DNA from: Brucella pseudintermedia
GTDB lineage: Bacteria > Pseudomonadota > Alphaproteobacteria > Rhizobiales > Rhizobiaceae
Assembly (NCBI RefSeq): GCF_042697365.1
Contig: NZ_CP137605.1
Reading direction: 5' to 3' (one strand)
DNA: 64,000 nt
Shown here piece after piece: positions 25,841 to 34,878 of this stretch (within the stretch, counting starts at the first letter, position 1; every line of letters starts with the position of its first letter). Under the pieces are notes generated by a model, which made no database searches, was not told where the DNA came from, and was given only the letters and a program-made list of their open reading frames with translations. The position numbers were made by a program, and so were the translations under genes.

Positions 25841-26973
25841 CAAGGCGTCTTCAGGTCGATGCGGTCATTATCGGCGGCGGGATCGTCGGCGGTTCGGCAG
25901 CGCTTTTCATGCGCCGGGCCGGATTGTCGGTCATCCTGCTCGACAAGGGCTTTTGCGGTGCGCAGGCCAGCGGCGTCAATTATGGCGGCGTGCGCAGGCA
26001 GGGCCGTGCGCCGGAACAGCTGCCGCTTGCCCAGCGTTCGCACGCATTGTGGGCGCGGCTGCCGGAATTGATCGGCATCGATGGCGAATATATCCGCAGC
26101 GGCCATCTGAAGCTTGCCCGCACCGAAGAGCATTTCGCCAGGCTTGAAGCCTATGCGGCCACGGTCAGGCCGCTCGGCCTCGATGTGGAGTTGATCGGCG
26201 GCAATGCAATCCGCGAGCGTTTTCCATGGCTTCCGGGTGATGTGGCGGGCGCTTCGCTCTGCGCGGAAGACGGCCATGCCAATCCGCGTCTGGTTGCCCC
26301 TGCCTTTGCCCGTGCGGCACTGGCTGCTGGCGCGACGGTGCTGGAAAACACGCCGGTCATCGAAGCGCGGGAGACCGGCGACGGCTTTGCCATTCTGGCC
26401 GGTGACGGTGTCGAAATCCGCTCGCGTCTGCTGTTCAATTGCGCCGGTGCCTGGTCGGACCGGTTCGCGGCCTCGTTCGGTGAGCCGGTGCCGCTTCAGC
26501 GCATCTATCCCTCGATGGTCGTTACCGAGCCGATGCCGTTCCGCCTGCCGATGAGCCTTGGCGAGGAAGGCGGCGGCTTCTATGGGCGTCAGGTCACGCG
26601 CGGCAATTACGTCATGGGCGGCGGGCGCGGCACGCCGCTCGAAAACCCGGACTTCTCGCGGCCTTCGGTCAATGCCGCTTCCTCGGTGATGCTGCGCGCC
26701 ATCGAACTGTTCCCGCATCTGAAAAATGCCCAGGTTATCCGCTTCTGGTCGGGCACTGAATCGGAAATGCCGGACGACAATCCGGTTATCGGGCCAAGCA
26801 GCCGGGTCAACAATCTCTTTCACGCCTTCGGCTTTTGCGGCGCCGGTTTCCAGACCGGCCCGGCTGTGGGCGCCATTCTTTGCGATCTCGCCGTGAGGGG
26901 CGAGACGGAAACGCCGATCGACGCCTTCCGCATCGACCGGTTCGATATGAACTCAAACCACAAAGGGGAGTAG
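25837..26973 (+). CDS. FAD-dependent (D-amino acid/opine oxidase-like) catalytic subunit
   Basis: The 378-residue protein is of the DAO superfamily (HcnC/OoxB/glycine oxidase-like). The Rossmann motif VIIGGGIVGGSAAL starts near residue 10, and the C-terminal DDNPVIGPSSRVNNLFHAFGFCGAGFQ segment is the family's FAD-closing motif. The start at 25837 overlaps the previous stop (ATGA); the longer open frame lies over the neighbour. It is probably the beta subunit that oxidises the C-N bond of an imported opine, imino acid or D-amino acid. Confidence 0.87.
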   Translation: MTRRLQVDAVIIGGGIVGGSAALFMRRAGLSVILLDKGFCGAQASGVNYGGVRRQGRAPEQLPLAQRSHALWARLPELIGIDGEYIRSGHLKLARTEEHFARLEAYAATVRPLGLDVELIGGNAIRERFPWLPGDVAGASLCAEDGHANPRLVAPAFARAALAAGATVLENTPVIEARETGDGFAILAGDGVEIRSRLLFNCAGAWSDRFAASFGEPVPLQRIYPSMVVTEPMPFRLPMSLGEEGGGFYGRQVTRGNYVMGGGRGTPLENPDFSRPSVNAASSVMLRAIELFPHLKNAQVIRFWSGTESEMPDDNPVIGPSSRVNNLFHAFGFCGAGFQTGPAVGAILCDLAVRGETETPIDAFRIDRFDMNSNHKGE

Positions 26974-26974
26974 C

Positions 26975-28024
26975 ATGAAATACATCACCAAAACCGCCCT
27001 GCTGGCGCTCGGCCTGTCGGCAGCCTTCGCTTCGGCCGCATCGGCTGAAACCAAGACGCTCTATATCGGCATGAATGGCGGCAATATGGAGAAGGCCTAT
27101 ACCGAGCATGTCCTGCCGGAATTTGAAAAGGCCAATGACGTCAAGGTCGTTGTCGTGCCGGGCACCTCGGCGGATATTCTCGCCAAGGCAACCGCGCAGA
27201 AGGACAATCCGCAGATGCATGTCATGCTGCTCGACGACGGCGTCATGGTGCGCGCGATCAATGCGGGCCTTTGCCAGAAAATCTCCGACGATCCGGTTCT
27301 GGCCGACATTCAGCCTGCCGCGCGCCTCAAGGACGACATGGCCATCGGGGTCGATATGGGCATGACCGGCATTGCCTATAACAAGAAGCTTTTTGACGAA
27401 AAGGGCTGGGCTGCCCCGACCTCGTGGATGGATTTCGCCGACGAAAAATATGCGAACGCCGTGGTTTTCCAGTCGGCTTCCGCCTCCACTTTCGGTCTCC
27501 ATGCTTTCCTGATGTTCAACCGCATTCAGGGCGGCGACGACAAGAACCTTGAGCCGGGCTTCGAGAAGTTCCCGGACATGATCGGCAAGAACGTTCTGGA
27601 ATATATCCCGTCCTCGGCCAAGATTTCGGAAATGGTCCAGACTGGCGAAGCGGCGATCTTCCCGCTGACGCCGACCGGCGTGAACAACCTGAAGGACAAG
27701 GGCATTCCGGTTGAATATGCGCAGCCCAAGGAAGGTTCCGTGGTCCTCGCCGTGACCGAATGCGTGCTGGCAGGCAACAGCGAGCCCGAACTGAGCCAGA
27801 AGCTCGCGCATTACCTGCTTTCCGCCGATGCGCAGAGCAAGGCGCTCGACCATGGCAACGTCATCCCGTCGAACCAGAAGGCCAAGGCCGGTTCGCCGGA
27901 AGCACAGGCCAAGCTCGACGCCTTCAATGGTTACATGAAAACCGCCAAGACGCTTGACTGGGATGCGGTCAATGAAGGCCGTCAGCAGCTGAACAGCCGG
28001 TGGAACCGCACCATCGAAAAGTAA
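26975..28024 (+). CDS. Periplasmic substrate-binding protein (PotD/polyamine-opine type)
   Basis: This 349-residue binding protein of the ABC operon has a signal peptide (ALLALGLSAAFASAASA, about 1-24). The mature domain is of the SBP_bac type, with TSADILAKATAQ and GMTGIAYNKKLFDEKGWAAPTSW, typical of Pot/Fbp-like proteins. The start follows the oxidase stop by one base with AAAGGGGAG upstream. A strong terminator follows, so it closes the operon. Confidence 0.92.
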   Translation: MKYITKTALLALGLSAAFASAASAETKTLYIGMNGGNMEKAYTEHVLPEFEKANDVKVVVVPGTSADILAKATAQKDNPQMHVMLLDDGVMVRAINAGLCQKISDDPVLADIQPAARLKDDMAIGVDMGMTGIAYNKKLFDEKGWAAPTSWMDFADEKYANAVVFQSASASTFGLHAFLMFNRIQGGDDKNLEPGFEKFPDMIGKNVLEYIPSSAKISEMVQTGEAAIFPLTPTGVNNLKDKGIPVEYAQPKEGSVVLAVTECVLAGNSEPELSQKLAHYLLSADAQSKALDHGNVIPSNQKAKAGSPEAQAKLDAFNGYMKTAKTLDWDAVNEGRQQLNSRWNRTIEK

Positions 28025-28043
28025 GATCAGCACCGTGATCTGA

Positions 28044-28078
28044 AAAAGCCCGCCTTGGGAAACCGGGGCGGGCTTTTT
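28044..28078 (+). terminator. Rho-independent terminator of the ABC/oxidase operon
   Basis: AAAAGCCCGCC (28044-28054) pairs with GGCGGGCTTTT (28067-28077) around a 12-nt loop, and the T-run ends the hairpin. Confidence 0.88.
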
Positions 28079-28160
28079 GCGGCAAGACCGCTTACGCATC
28101 GCCTGCCGATATTGTAGCTTGCGCGCAAATCATCCGGCAAATCGATGGATCGGGGCAAGC

Positions 28161-28760
28161 GTGAACAAAGCGGCAGCACTCGCATTATCTGGAATTCTGG
28201 TGGCGGCACCCGCGCTTGCCGAAGACAACTGGAAGCCCGTCGAGGAAATCAAGTTCTACGCCATCGCCGGGAAAACCGGCCCGGAACTTTATGAATCCAT
28301 CGGCGAGCGCGGTCCCAAGATCGGCGGCGGCAAAACCCGCGTCATCGCCCATACCAGCTATGTGCTGACCTGGGACCGGCAGTTCGACCGCTCCAACAAT
28401 GCCTGCACGATCCTGTCAGCCACGCCAAAGCTGAAGATCACCTATACGCTGCCGAAGCCCTCGCAGAAACTGACTTCCCCGGTGAAGGAACATTGGGAAA
28501 CCTTCTATGAAGGCATCCGCAAGCATGAACTTGTGCACGGCGACCATGCCAAGGACATGACGCGGGAGATCGTGCGCCGCACCGTTGGCCTGTCAGTGCC
28601 AGACGACCCGAAATGCCAGAAGATCCGCAAGGTGCTGATCAAGGAAATCACCGATATGGTTGACGTGCAGCGCGCTCAGGGCCGCGCCTTCGACCGCGTG
28701 GAGATGGGCAATGGCGGCAATGTCCACCAGCTCATTCTGGCGCTGGTGAACGGCGGCTGA
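28161..28760 (+). CDS. Secreted DUF922 protein, possible zinc protease
   Basis: The 199-residue product has a signal peptide (AAALALSGILVAAPALA) and the DUF922 core (about 35-190). Its KHELVHGDH segment resembles the HExxH zinc-protease motif with Leu-Val inside (H-E-L-V-H) and a following acidic/histidine pair. Members are annotated as putative secreted Zn-dependent proteases, without a known substrate. A GTG at 28161 is chosen because it places the signal peptide at the N-terminus. The open frame reaches back to 28077 inside the terminator. It appears monocistronic. Confidence 0.75.
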   Translation: MNKAAALALSGILVAAPALAEDNWKPVEEIKFYAIAGKTGPELYESIGERGPKIGGGKTRVIAHTSYVLTWDRQFDRSNNACTILSATPKLKITYTLPKPSQKLTSPVKEHWETFYEGIRKHELVHGDHAKDMTREIVRRTVGLSVPDDPKCQKIRKVLIKEITDMVDVQRAQGRAFDRVEMGNGGNVHQLILALVNGG

Positions 28761-28910
28761 TTTTCTCCGCCTGAGCTGATCCCATTGAGGCGGATCGGCG
28801 CTCTGGCTGTTTGCTTTGCCCCGCAACGAATCCGCCGGTTTGAACCGGATGGAACATTCCCTCCTATCCGCGGAATGAAGAGATTTTTACGCTTGCTTGA
28901 ACGGGGGCTG

Positions 28911-28939
28911 TTGACTTCCTAACCAGTTAGTACATTTTA
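28911..28939 (+). promoter_or_regulatory. Promoter with TetR-type dyad for the shikimate/TRAP operon
   Basis: TTGACT (28911-28916), a 17-bp spacer and ATTTTA (28934-28939) form a good vegetative promoter. The spacer contains CTAAC-CA-GTTAG (28919-28930), a dyad placed to block RNA polymerase. The gap 28761-29255 has no gene; after this promoter it is a leader of about 310 nt with several GC hairpins and one foldback repeat (29057-29094). Confidence 0.65.
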
Positions 28940-29056
28940 GAGAAAACGGCGCAGCCGGTCATGGCATTTCCGTTCCGAGGTGGAGGACCGGGAGGAACGG
29001 ATTGCCGCTTGCGACAGGGCCTGCCGGGAAACCGGACGGTTTTCCGACATGCCTTT

Positions 29057-29094
29057 GGAGCATTTCCAATGGTTCAGTTTACTGGAAATGCTCC
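29057..29094. repeat. Short foldback repeat in the operon leader
   Basis: A perfect 12-bp inverted repeat, GGAGCATTTCCA (29057-29068) and TGGAAATGCTCC (29083-29094), flanks a 14-nt loop. The arm sequence 'gagcatttcca' is a short palindromic repeat that I recall as frequent in Rhizobiales intergenic DNA. Confidence 0.6.
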
Positions 29095-29255
29095 GGTTTC
29101 GACGGTCGGCCAGGACTGTGGGGAAAGCGAAGTTCACCCCAGGATGCATGGCGCATTCCGGTGAGGCGACCCGCTTTCACCCGGAACCCGAAAAGGGCAG
29201 CAGTCCGGAAGCGTTGCGCCGGGAGGAAACCGGGAGAAGCCCCGGGGGGAGGAAC

Positions 29256-29798
29256 ATGAAAGCTCTGGTCGAATTTTATTTTACAGCGGCGCGGTTCGCC
29301 ATTGCCTGCCTTCTCGGCTGCATGGTCGTGCTCGTGTTCGGGAATGTGGTGCTGCGCTATGCCTTCAATCAGGGCATAACGGTTTCGGAAGAATTGTCCC
29401 GCATCTTCTTTGTCTGGCTCACCTTTCTGGGTGCGGTTGTCGCCATGCGCGACCATGCGCATCTGGGGGTGGATTCGCTGGTGCGCCGCCTGTCGCCCGC
29501 GGGCGCGCGCTTTGCGCTGGTCGCAGGCCATATCATGATGTTCGGCGCGACCTGGCTCGTTCTGTCGGGAAGCTTTACACAGACGCTCATCAACATCCCG
29601 ACGCTGGCGCCTGCGACAGGCATGTCGATGGGCTGGTTTTATGGCGCAGGGCTGGCTTTTGCCGTGCCGGCGCTCCTCATCATCGCATGGAACGGCTTCG
29701 GCATCGCGACCGGGCGGATCGACGTCGCCAGCACGCATTTCGTGACGGATAGCGAGGAGCATGTCACGCCCGTTTCGACCGATGAAGATCGCAAATAG
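29256..29798 (+). CDS. dctQ: TRAP transporter small membrane subunit (DctQ)
   Basis: The 180-residue protein has four hydrophobic segments (the first from about residue 10, FAIACLLGCMVVLVFGNVVLRY) and the DctQ hallmark ELSRIFFVWLTFLGAV near residue 47. It pairs with the DctM gene 12 bp downstream. The start at 29256 has a perfect GGGGGAGGA ribosome-binding site; the frame upstream is leader. Substrate is inferred as shikimate/quinate-type acids from operon content. Confidence 0.92.
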   Translation: MKALVEFYFTAARFAIACLLGCMVVLVFGNVVLRYAFNQGITVSEELSRIFFVWLTFLGAVVAMRDHAHLGVDSLVRRLSPAGARFALVAGHIMMFGATWLVLSGSFTQTLINIPTLAPATGMSMGWFYGAGLAFAVPALLIIAWNGFGIATGRIDVASTHFVTDSEEHVTPVSTDEDRK

Positions 29799-29810
29799 GG
29801 CGCGTCGACC

Positions 29811-31088
29811 ATGACCTTGCTTATCTTTCTCGCCGCGCTTCTGGTTCCCATGGCGCTTGGCGTTCCGGTTGCCTTCGCGCTCATCATCAGCGGCGCTGCG
29901 CTGATGATGTATATGGATCTGTTCGACGCCCAGATCGTGGCACAGAACGTGCTGAACGGCGCCGACAGTTTTCCGCTGATGGCCGTTCCCTTTTTCCTGC
30001 TCGCCGGGGAAATCATGAATGCGGGCGGTCTTTCGCGCCGCATCGTCAACCTGGCGCTGGTCATGGTGGGCCATGTGCGCGGCGGCCTCGGCTTCGTCGC
30101 CATCTTCGCGGCTTGCGTCATCGCCAGTCTTTCCGGCTCGGCGGTCGCTGACGCGGCGGCGCTCGGCGCATTGCTGTTTCCCATGATGCGCAATGCCGGG
30201 CACGAGCCGGGTCGCGCGGCGGGGCTGATCGCCTCTGCCTCGATCATCGCGCCGATCATCCCGCCATCCATCGGCTTCATCCTGTTTGGCGTGGTCGGCG
30301 GGGTTTCGATCACCAAGCTGTTTCTGGCAGGGATTTTTCCCGGCCTGATGATTGCCGTGGCGCTGTGCGTGACATGGTTCATCCTCGCCCGCCGCGAGCA
30401 GTTCGAACTGCCGGAGAAGGCCGCGCCGGGTGCGCGGATGCGGGCTTTCCTCGACAGCATCTGGGCCCTGATGCTGCCGGTCATCATCATTGTCGGCCTT
30501 CGCTTCGGCGTGTTCACGCCGACGGAGGCGGGCGTGGTTGCCGCTGTCTATTCGCTGTTCGTCGCCACCGTGATCTATCGTGAATTGCCGCTGTCACGGC
30601 TCTATCCGGCCATGGTGGATGCGGCGAAGACGACCGCCGTGGTGATGTTCCTCGTGGCAAGCGCCAGCGTTTCGGCCTGGATGATTACGGTCGCTGACGT
30701 GCCGGGTGAACTGGCCGAACTGGTGCGACCTTTGATGGATAACCAGACACTGCTGCTGCTTGCGATCATGCTCATGGTTGTTCTTGTCGGCATGGCGATG
30801 GACATGACTCCGACGATCCTGATCCTGACGCCGGTGCTGATGCCGATCATCAGGGAGGCGGGCATCGATCCGGTCTATTTCGGCGTGCTGTTCATCATCA
30901 ACAATTCCATCGGCCTCATCACACCGCCCGTCGGCACGGTGCTGAATGTGGTGTGCGGCGTCGCGCGCCTGCCGTTCGAAAAGGTGATGACGGGCGTGCT
31001 GCCGTTCCTGATCGCGCAACTGGCGGTGCTTTTCCTGATGGTGCTGTTTCCGCAACTGGTGACAGTCCCGATGGGCTGGTTTCATTGA
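29811..31088 (+). CDS. dctM: TRAP transporter large membrane subunit (DctM)
   Basis: This 425-residue permease has about twelve transmembrane segments and the DctM landmarks GGLSRRIVNLALVMVGHVRGG, SASIIAPIIPPSIGFI and NNSIGLITPPVGTVLNV. It uses ion gradients to drive uptake of the ligand presented by the DctP binding protein encoded next. Confidence 0.95.
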   Translation: MTLLIFLAALLVPMALGVPVAFALIISGAALMMYMDLFDAQIVAQNVLNGADSFPLMAVPFFLLAGEIMNAGGLSRRIVNLALVMVGHVRGGLGFVAIFAACVIASLSGSAVADAAALGALLFPMMRNAGHEPGRAAGLIASASIIAPIIPPSIGFILFGVVGGVSITKLFLAGIFPGLMIAVALCVTWFILARREQFELPEKAAPGARMRAFLDSIWALMLPVIIIVGLRFGVFTPTEAGVVAAVYSLFVATVIYRELPLSRLYPAMVDAAKTTAVVMFLVASASVSAWMITVADVPGELAELVRPLMDNQTLLLLAIMLMVVLVGMAMDMTPTILILTPVLMPIIREAGIDPVYFGVLFIINNSIGLITPPVGTVLNVVCGVARLPFEKVMTGVLPFLIAQLAVLFLMVLFPQLVTVPMGWFH

Positions 31089-31151
31089 ATCGAGGGCGGG
31101 CGCCGCGCCAAGCGGCCCTGAAGACATTGAAATAACGAGTGGGAGGAAGAC

Positions 31152-32168
31152 ATGAAGAACATACTGAAGACAATGGCATTGGGCGTGGTTCTGCCGCTGG
31201 CCCTGATGACGACAACGGCCATGGCCGAAATCCGTTCGCAGACGATCAAGTTTGCCGCCGCCAACAGCAAGGGCCACCCGCAGGTGACGGGCATGGAGAA
31301 ATTTGCAGAGCTGGTGAAGGAAAAGAGCGACGGTCAGATCAATGTGAAACTTTTTCCCGGCGGCGTGCTGGGCAGCGATCCGCAGACGCTTTCCGGCTTG
31401 CAGGGCGGTGTCGTGGAAATGACGGTGATGAATGCGGGCATCCTGTCCAGCACCGTCAAGGCATTCGAGGCCGTCGATCTGCCCTTCCTGTTCAACAGCG
31501 GCGAGGAAGCCGATAAGGTCATGGATGGCCCGTTCGGCACCAACCTGATGAAGCGCCTGCCTGATACGGGACTGGTCGGGCTTGCCTATTGGGAGCTCGG
31601 TTTCCGCAACCTGACCAATAACCGCCATCCGGTCGCGAAACTGGAGGATATTGCGGGGCTGAAAATCCGCACCCTGCAATCGCCGGTGCCGGTGGCCCTG
31701 TTCAACACGCTTGGCGCCAATGCGGTTCCGCTGCCCTATACCGAGCTTTATACGGCGCTTGAAACCGGCACGGTCGACGGGCAGGAAAACCCCAACGCCA
31801 ACATCATCAATGCCAAGTTCTATGAAGTGCAGAAATATCTGACGCTGACGCGCCACCAGTACAATCCGCAGATCGTGATGATCAGCAAGAAGTTCTGGGA
31901 CCGCCTCAACGATGAGGAAAAGGCAGTGATCGAACAGGCGGCGGTCGAGGCGCGCGATTACCAGCGCAAGGTTTCCCGCGAGCAGGACGCGACGGCGCTC
32001 GACGAGATCAGGAAGACGGGAATGCAGGTAACCGAACTGACGCCGGAAGAAACCGCGCGCCTGCGCGATGCGGTAAAGCCGGTCATCGACAAGTTTACCG
32101 CCGAAATCGGTGCGGAAACCGTCAATGAGCTCTTTGCCGAATTGAAGAAGGTTCGCGGCGGAAATTAA
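31152..32168 (+). CDS. dctP: TRAP transporter periplasmic binding protein (DctP)
   Basis: The 338-residue binding protein has a signal peptide (about 1-25; cleavage near AMA-EI). DctP family features include the ligand-carboxylate arginine context LAGLKIRTLQSPV-like (IAGLKIRTLQSP at about 165-177) and LPYTELYTALETGTVDGQENP. It is separated from the next gene by 97 bp holding two strong hairpins, which may stabilise its message relative to downstream genes. Confidence 0.93.
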   Translation: MKNILKTMALGVVLPLALMTTTAMAEIRSQTIKFAAANSKGHPQVTGMEKFAELVKEKSDGQINVKLFPGGVLGSDPQTLSGLQGGVVEMTVMNAGILSSTVKAFEAVDLPFLFNSGEEADKVMDGPFGTNLMKRLPDTGLVGLAYWELGFRNLTNNRHPVAKLEDIAGLKIRTLQSPVPVALFNTLGANAVPLPYTELYTALETGTVDGQENPNANIINAKFYEVQKYLTLTRHQYNPQIVMISKKFWDRLNDEEKAVIEQAAVEARDYQRKVSREQDATALDEIRKTGMQVTELTPEETARLRDAVKPVIDKFTAEIGAETVNELFAELKKVRGGN

Positions 32169-32199
32169 AACGGTACGCGCAGGCCGATACCGGATAAAA

Positions 32200-32252
32200 C
32201 GGTTCCGGGCGGGTTTGCCCGGAGCCGGAAGAAAACTCCGGTCCGACCGGAG
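32200..32252 (+). promoter_or_regulatory. Two intercistronic hairpins between dctP and the dehydratase gene
   Basis: An 11-bp stem (32200-32210 with 32217-32227, one G-U pair) is followed by a perfect 7-bp stem, CTCCGGT (32236-32242) and ACCGGAG (32246-32252). Neither is followed by a T-run, so messenger protection or attenuation is likelier than full termination. Confidence 0.5.
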
Positions 32253-32265
32253 ACAGGAGCGTGAC

Positions 32266-34167
32266 ATGAAGACTTCGATAGCAACCGTCTCCATCAGCGG
32301 CGATCTCCAGCAGAAGCTGGGGGCCATCGCCAAGGCCGGTTTTGACGGGGTGGAGATTTTCGAGAATGATTTTCTCACCTTTGACGAAAGCCCGCGTCAG
32401 GTGGGCCGGATGGCGCGCGACCTGGGGCTTGAAATCACGCTTTTCCAACCCTTCCGCGATTTCGAAGGCATGCCGGAACCGCTGCGCAGCCGCACTTTCG
32501 ACCGGGCGGAACGCAAGTTCGACCTGATGCAGGAGCTGGGCACCGATCTCGTTCTGGTCTGCTCCAACGTGTCGCCTGCTGCCATTGGCGGCATCGACCG
32601 GGCCGCGGACGATTTTCGCGAGCTTGGCGAGCGGGCGGCGCGGCGCAATCTGCGCGTCGGTTACGAGGCGCTTGCCTGGGGCCGCCATATCAGCGACCAC
32701 CGCGATGCATGGGAGATCGTGCGCCGCGCCGACCATCCCAATGTCGGGCTGATCCTCGACAGTTTTCACACGCTGGCGCGCAAGATCGACGTGAATTCGA
32801 TCCGCTCCATTCCGAAGGACAAGCTTTTCATCATCCAGATGGCGGATGCGCCGCTGATCGACATGGACCTGCTTTACTGGAGCCGCCATTATCGCAACAT
32901 GCCAGGCGAGGGCGACCTGCCGGTGCTGGATTTCATGCGTGCGGTGGCCGCGACCGGCTATGACGGCTATTTCTCGCTTGAAATCTTCAACGACCAGTTC
33001 CGCGGCGGATCGCCCGCCACCATCGCTGCCGATGGACGCCGTTCGCTCATCTATCTTGGCGATCAGGTTCGCCGGGTAGAGCCGGACAACAGGCTGACGG
33101 TTGCCGCCATGCCGCCCCGCGCAAGGGTGCACCGTGTCGGCTTTGTCGAGTTTGCCACCCACGCCGAAGAGGCCGAACGGCTCGTCGCCGCTGTCGGCGC
33201 GCTGGGGTTCAGGCTTGCGGGCAAACATCGCACCAAGGATGTCGCGCTCTACCGGCAGGGCGGCATCAATCTCGTCATCAATACGGATACGCGCGGCTTC
33301 GCAAGCTCGGCCTATGCCGTCCACGGCACCGCAGCCTATGCAATGGGGCTCGTCGTGGGCGATGCGTCGGAAGCCCATGCGCGCGCCGTTGCCATGGGTG
33401 CGGAGAATTTTGAACAGCCGCTCGATCCGGGTGAAATTGCCATGCCCGCCATCCGCGGCGTGGGCGGCGGGCTGATCTATTTTCTCGATGAAAAGACCGA
33501 TCTGGCCCGCATCTTCGATATCGAGTTTGAACCCGTCGCAACAGATGATGCGGCGGCAGGTGTCGGCCTCACACACATCGATCACATTGCCCAGACGATG
33601 AAGTTCGACGAACTTCTGACCTGGCTGCTTTTCTACACCTCGCTCACGGAAACGCGGAAATCGCCCATGGTCGATATTGTCGATCCGGGCGGCGTCGTGC
33701 GCAGCCAGGTGGTGGAAAACGACGAGGGAACGCTGCGCATCACGCTCAACGGCGCGGAAAACCGACGCACGCTGGCCGGCCGCTTCATCGCCGAAACCTT
33801 CGGCTCTGGCATCCAGCATCTGGCCTTCGCGACGGACGATATCTTTGCCACCGCTGCAGCCTTGCGCGGCAACGGCTTCCACACGCTGGAAATCTCGCCG
33901 AATTATTACGACGATCTGGAAGCGCGGCTCGGTCTCGATCCGGAATTCACCGATCGGCTCAAGGCCGCGAACGTGCTTTATGACCGCGACGAGAGCGGCG
34001 AATATTTCCAGCTCTACAGCCCCACCGACGATCAGGGCTTCTTTTTCGAAGTCGTACAAAGGCAGGGCTACAAAGGGTATGGCGCGGCCAATGCGATCTT
34101 CCGCATTGCCGCGCTGCGGCGCTACATGCGCCCGGCGGGCATGCCGAAAAGTGCAGCGGCACTTTGA
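32266..34167 (+). CDS. quiC: 3-Dehydroshikimate dehydratase fused to an HPPD-like domain
   Basis: This 633-residue enzyme converts 3-dehydroshikimate to protocatechuate. Residues 1-280 form a xylose-isomerase-like TIM barrel with the expected metal ligands Glu134, Asp165, Gln191 and Glu239. Residues 285-625 form a tandem VOC/4-hydroxyphenylpyruvate-dioxygenase-like domain that still shows a 2-His-1-carboxylate set (His440, His518, Glu595). This fused form corresponds to QuiC1/QsuB-type bacterial dehydratases. The start at 32266 has GGAG upstream. Together with the TRAP transporter and the shikimate dehydrogenase homologue, it defines a shikimate/quinate catabolic operon. Confidence 0.9.
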   Translation: MKTSIATVSISGDLQQKLGAIAKAGFDGVEIFENDFLTFDESPRQVGRMARDLGLEITLFQPFRDFEGMPEPLRSRTFDRAERKFDLMQELGTDLVLVCSNVSPAAIGGIDRAADDFRELGERAARRNLRVGYEALAWGRHISDHRDAWEIVRRADHPNVGLILDSFHTLARKIDVNSIRSIPKDKLFIIQMADAPLIDMDLLYWSRHYRNMPGEGDLPVLDFMRAVAATGYDGYFSLEIFNDQFRGGSPATIAADGRRSLIYLGDQVRRVEPDNRLTVAAMPPRARVHRVGFVEFATHAEEAERLVAAVGALGFRLAGKHRTKDVALYRQGGINLVINTDTRGFASSAYAVHGTAAYAMGLVVGDASEAHARAVAMGAENFEQPLDPGEIAMPAIRGVGGGLIYFLDEKTDLARIFDIEFEPVATDDAAAGVGLTHIDHIAQTMKFDELLTWLLFYTSLTETRKSPMVDIVDPGGVVRSQVVENDEGTLRITLNGAENRRTLAGRFIAETFGSGIQHLAFATDDIFATAAALRGNGFHTLEISPNYYDDLEARLGLDPEFTDRLKAANVLYDRDESGEYFQLYSPTDDQGFFFEVVQRQGYKGYGAANAIFRIAALRRYMRPAGMPKSAAAL

Positions 34168-34187
34168 TCGCTGGGGGAGAGGGAACC

Positions 34188-34838
34188 ATGGGAAAGGCGC
34201 TCGCCAAGGCGCAGACGCGCAAGAACGATCCCGACGCAACGCGGGAAAATATTCTCGACGTTGCGGGGCGGGAGTTCGTGGCATCGGGGTTTTCCGGCGC
34301 GCGCGTGGATGAGATCGCGGCGCAGACCCGCACGTCCAAGCGCATGATCTATTATTATTTCGGCAGCAAGGAGGGGCTTTATCTCGCCGTGCTGGAACGC
34401 GCCTATGGAAAGATACGTGCGCTTGAAAGCTCGCTGTCGCTCGACGATCAGGACCCGGAATCCGCCATGCGCAGTCTGGTGGAAAGCACCTTCGACCATG
34501 ACGACGCCAATCCGGATTTCGTGCGGCTGGTCGCGGTGGAAAACATTCACCGCGCCGAACATATGGAACGTTCCGACGTCCTGTCGCGCCAGAATGTGAC
34601 CATTCTGGAAACGATCGAGAAAATCCTTGAGCGCGGGCGCGAGCAGGGCGTCTTCCAGCGCCGCATTTCCGCGCTCGACCTTCACATGCTGATCAGCGCG
34701 CAGTGTTTTTTCCGCGTTTCCAACAGGCACACATTCGGCGCGATCTTCGGCACCGACCTGATGGCGTCCGACGTGAAGGCGCGGCATCGCCGCCTGATCA
34801 GCGACACGATCATCGCCCTTTTGAAAAGCCCGGAATAG
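34188..34838 (+). CDS. TetR-family transcriptional regulator
   Basis: The 216-residue regulator has an N-terminal TetR helix-turn-helix (about 15-65; ENILDVAGREFVASGF then VDEIAAQTRTSKRMIYYYF). Its larger helical ligand domain is of the AcrR/RutR type. It lies inside the operon 20 bp after the dehydratase gene. The dyad CTAAC-CA-GTTAG at the operon promoter is its likely operator, with a pathway intermediate as inducer. The start at 34188 has GAGAGGGA upstream. Confidence 0.92.
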   Translation: MGKALAKAQTRKNDPDATRENILDVAGREFVASGFSGARVDEIAAQTRTSKRMIYYYFGSKEGLYLAVLERAYGKIRALESSLSLDDQDPESAMRSLVESTFDHDDANPDFVRLVAVENIHRAEHMERSDVLSRQNVTILETIEKILERGREQGVFQRRISALDLHMLISAQCFFRVSNRHTFGAIFGTDLMASDVKARHRRLISDTIIALLKSPE

Positions 34839-34878
34839 CGGGGGTCGGCGCGCCGACCGATCCTGTGGAGAACAAGAA

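Noticed and set aside
30594..32378. 594-codon open frame antisense to dctM/dctP
   Set aside because: Spans two real genes on the opposite strand and shows no domain.
32122..34284. 720-codon open frame antisense to the dehydroshikimate dehydratase gene
   Set aside because: Long only because of codon bias; the sense protein has a full set of catalytic residues.
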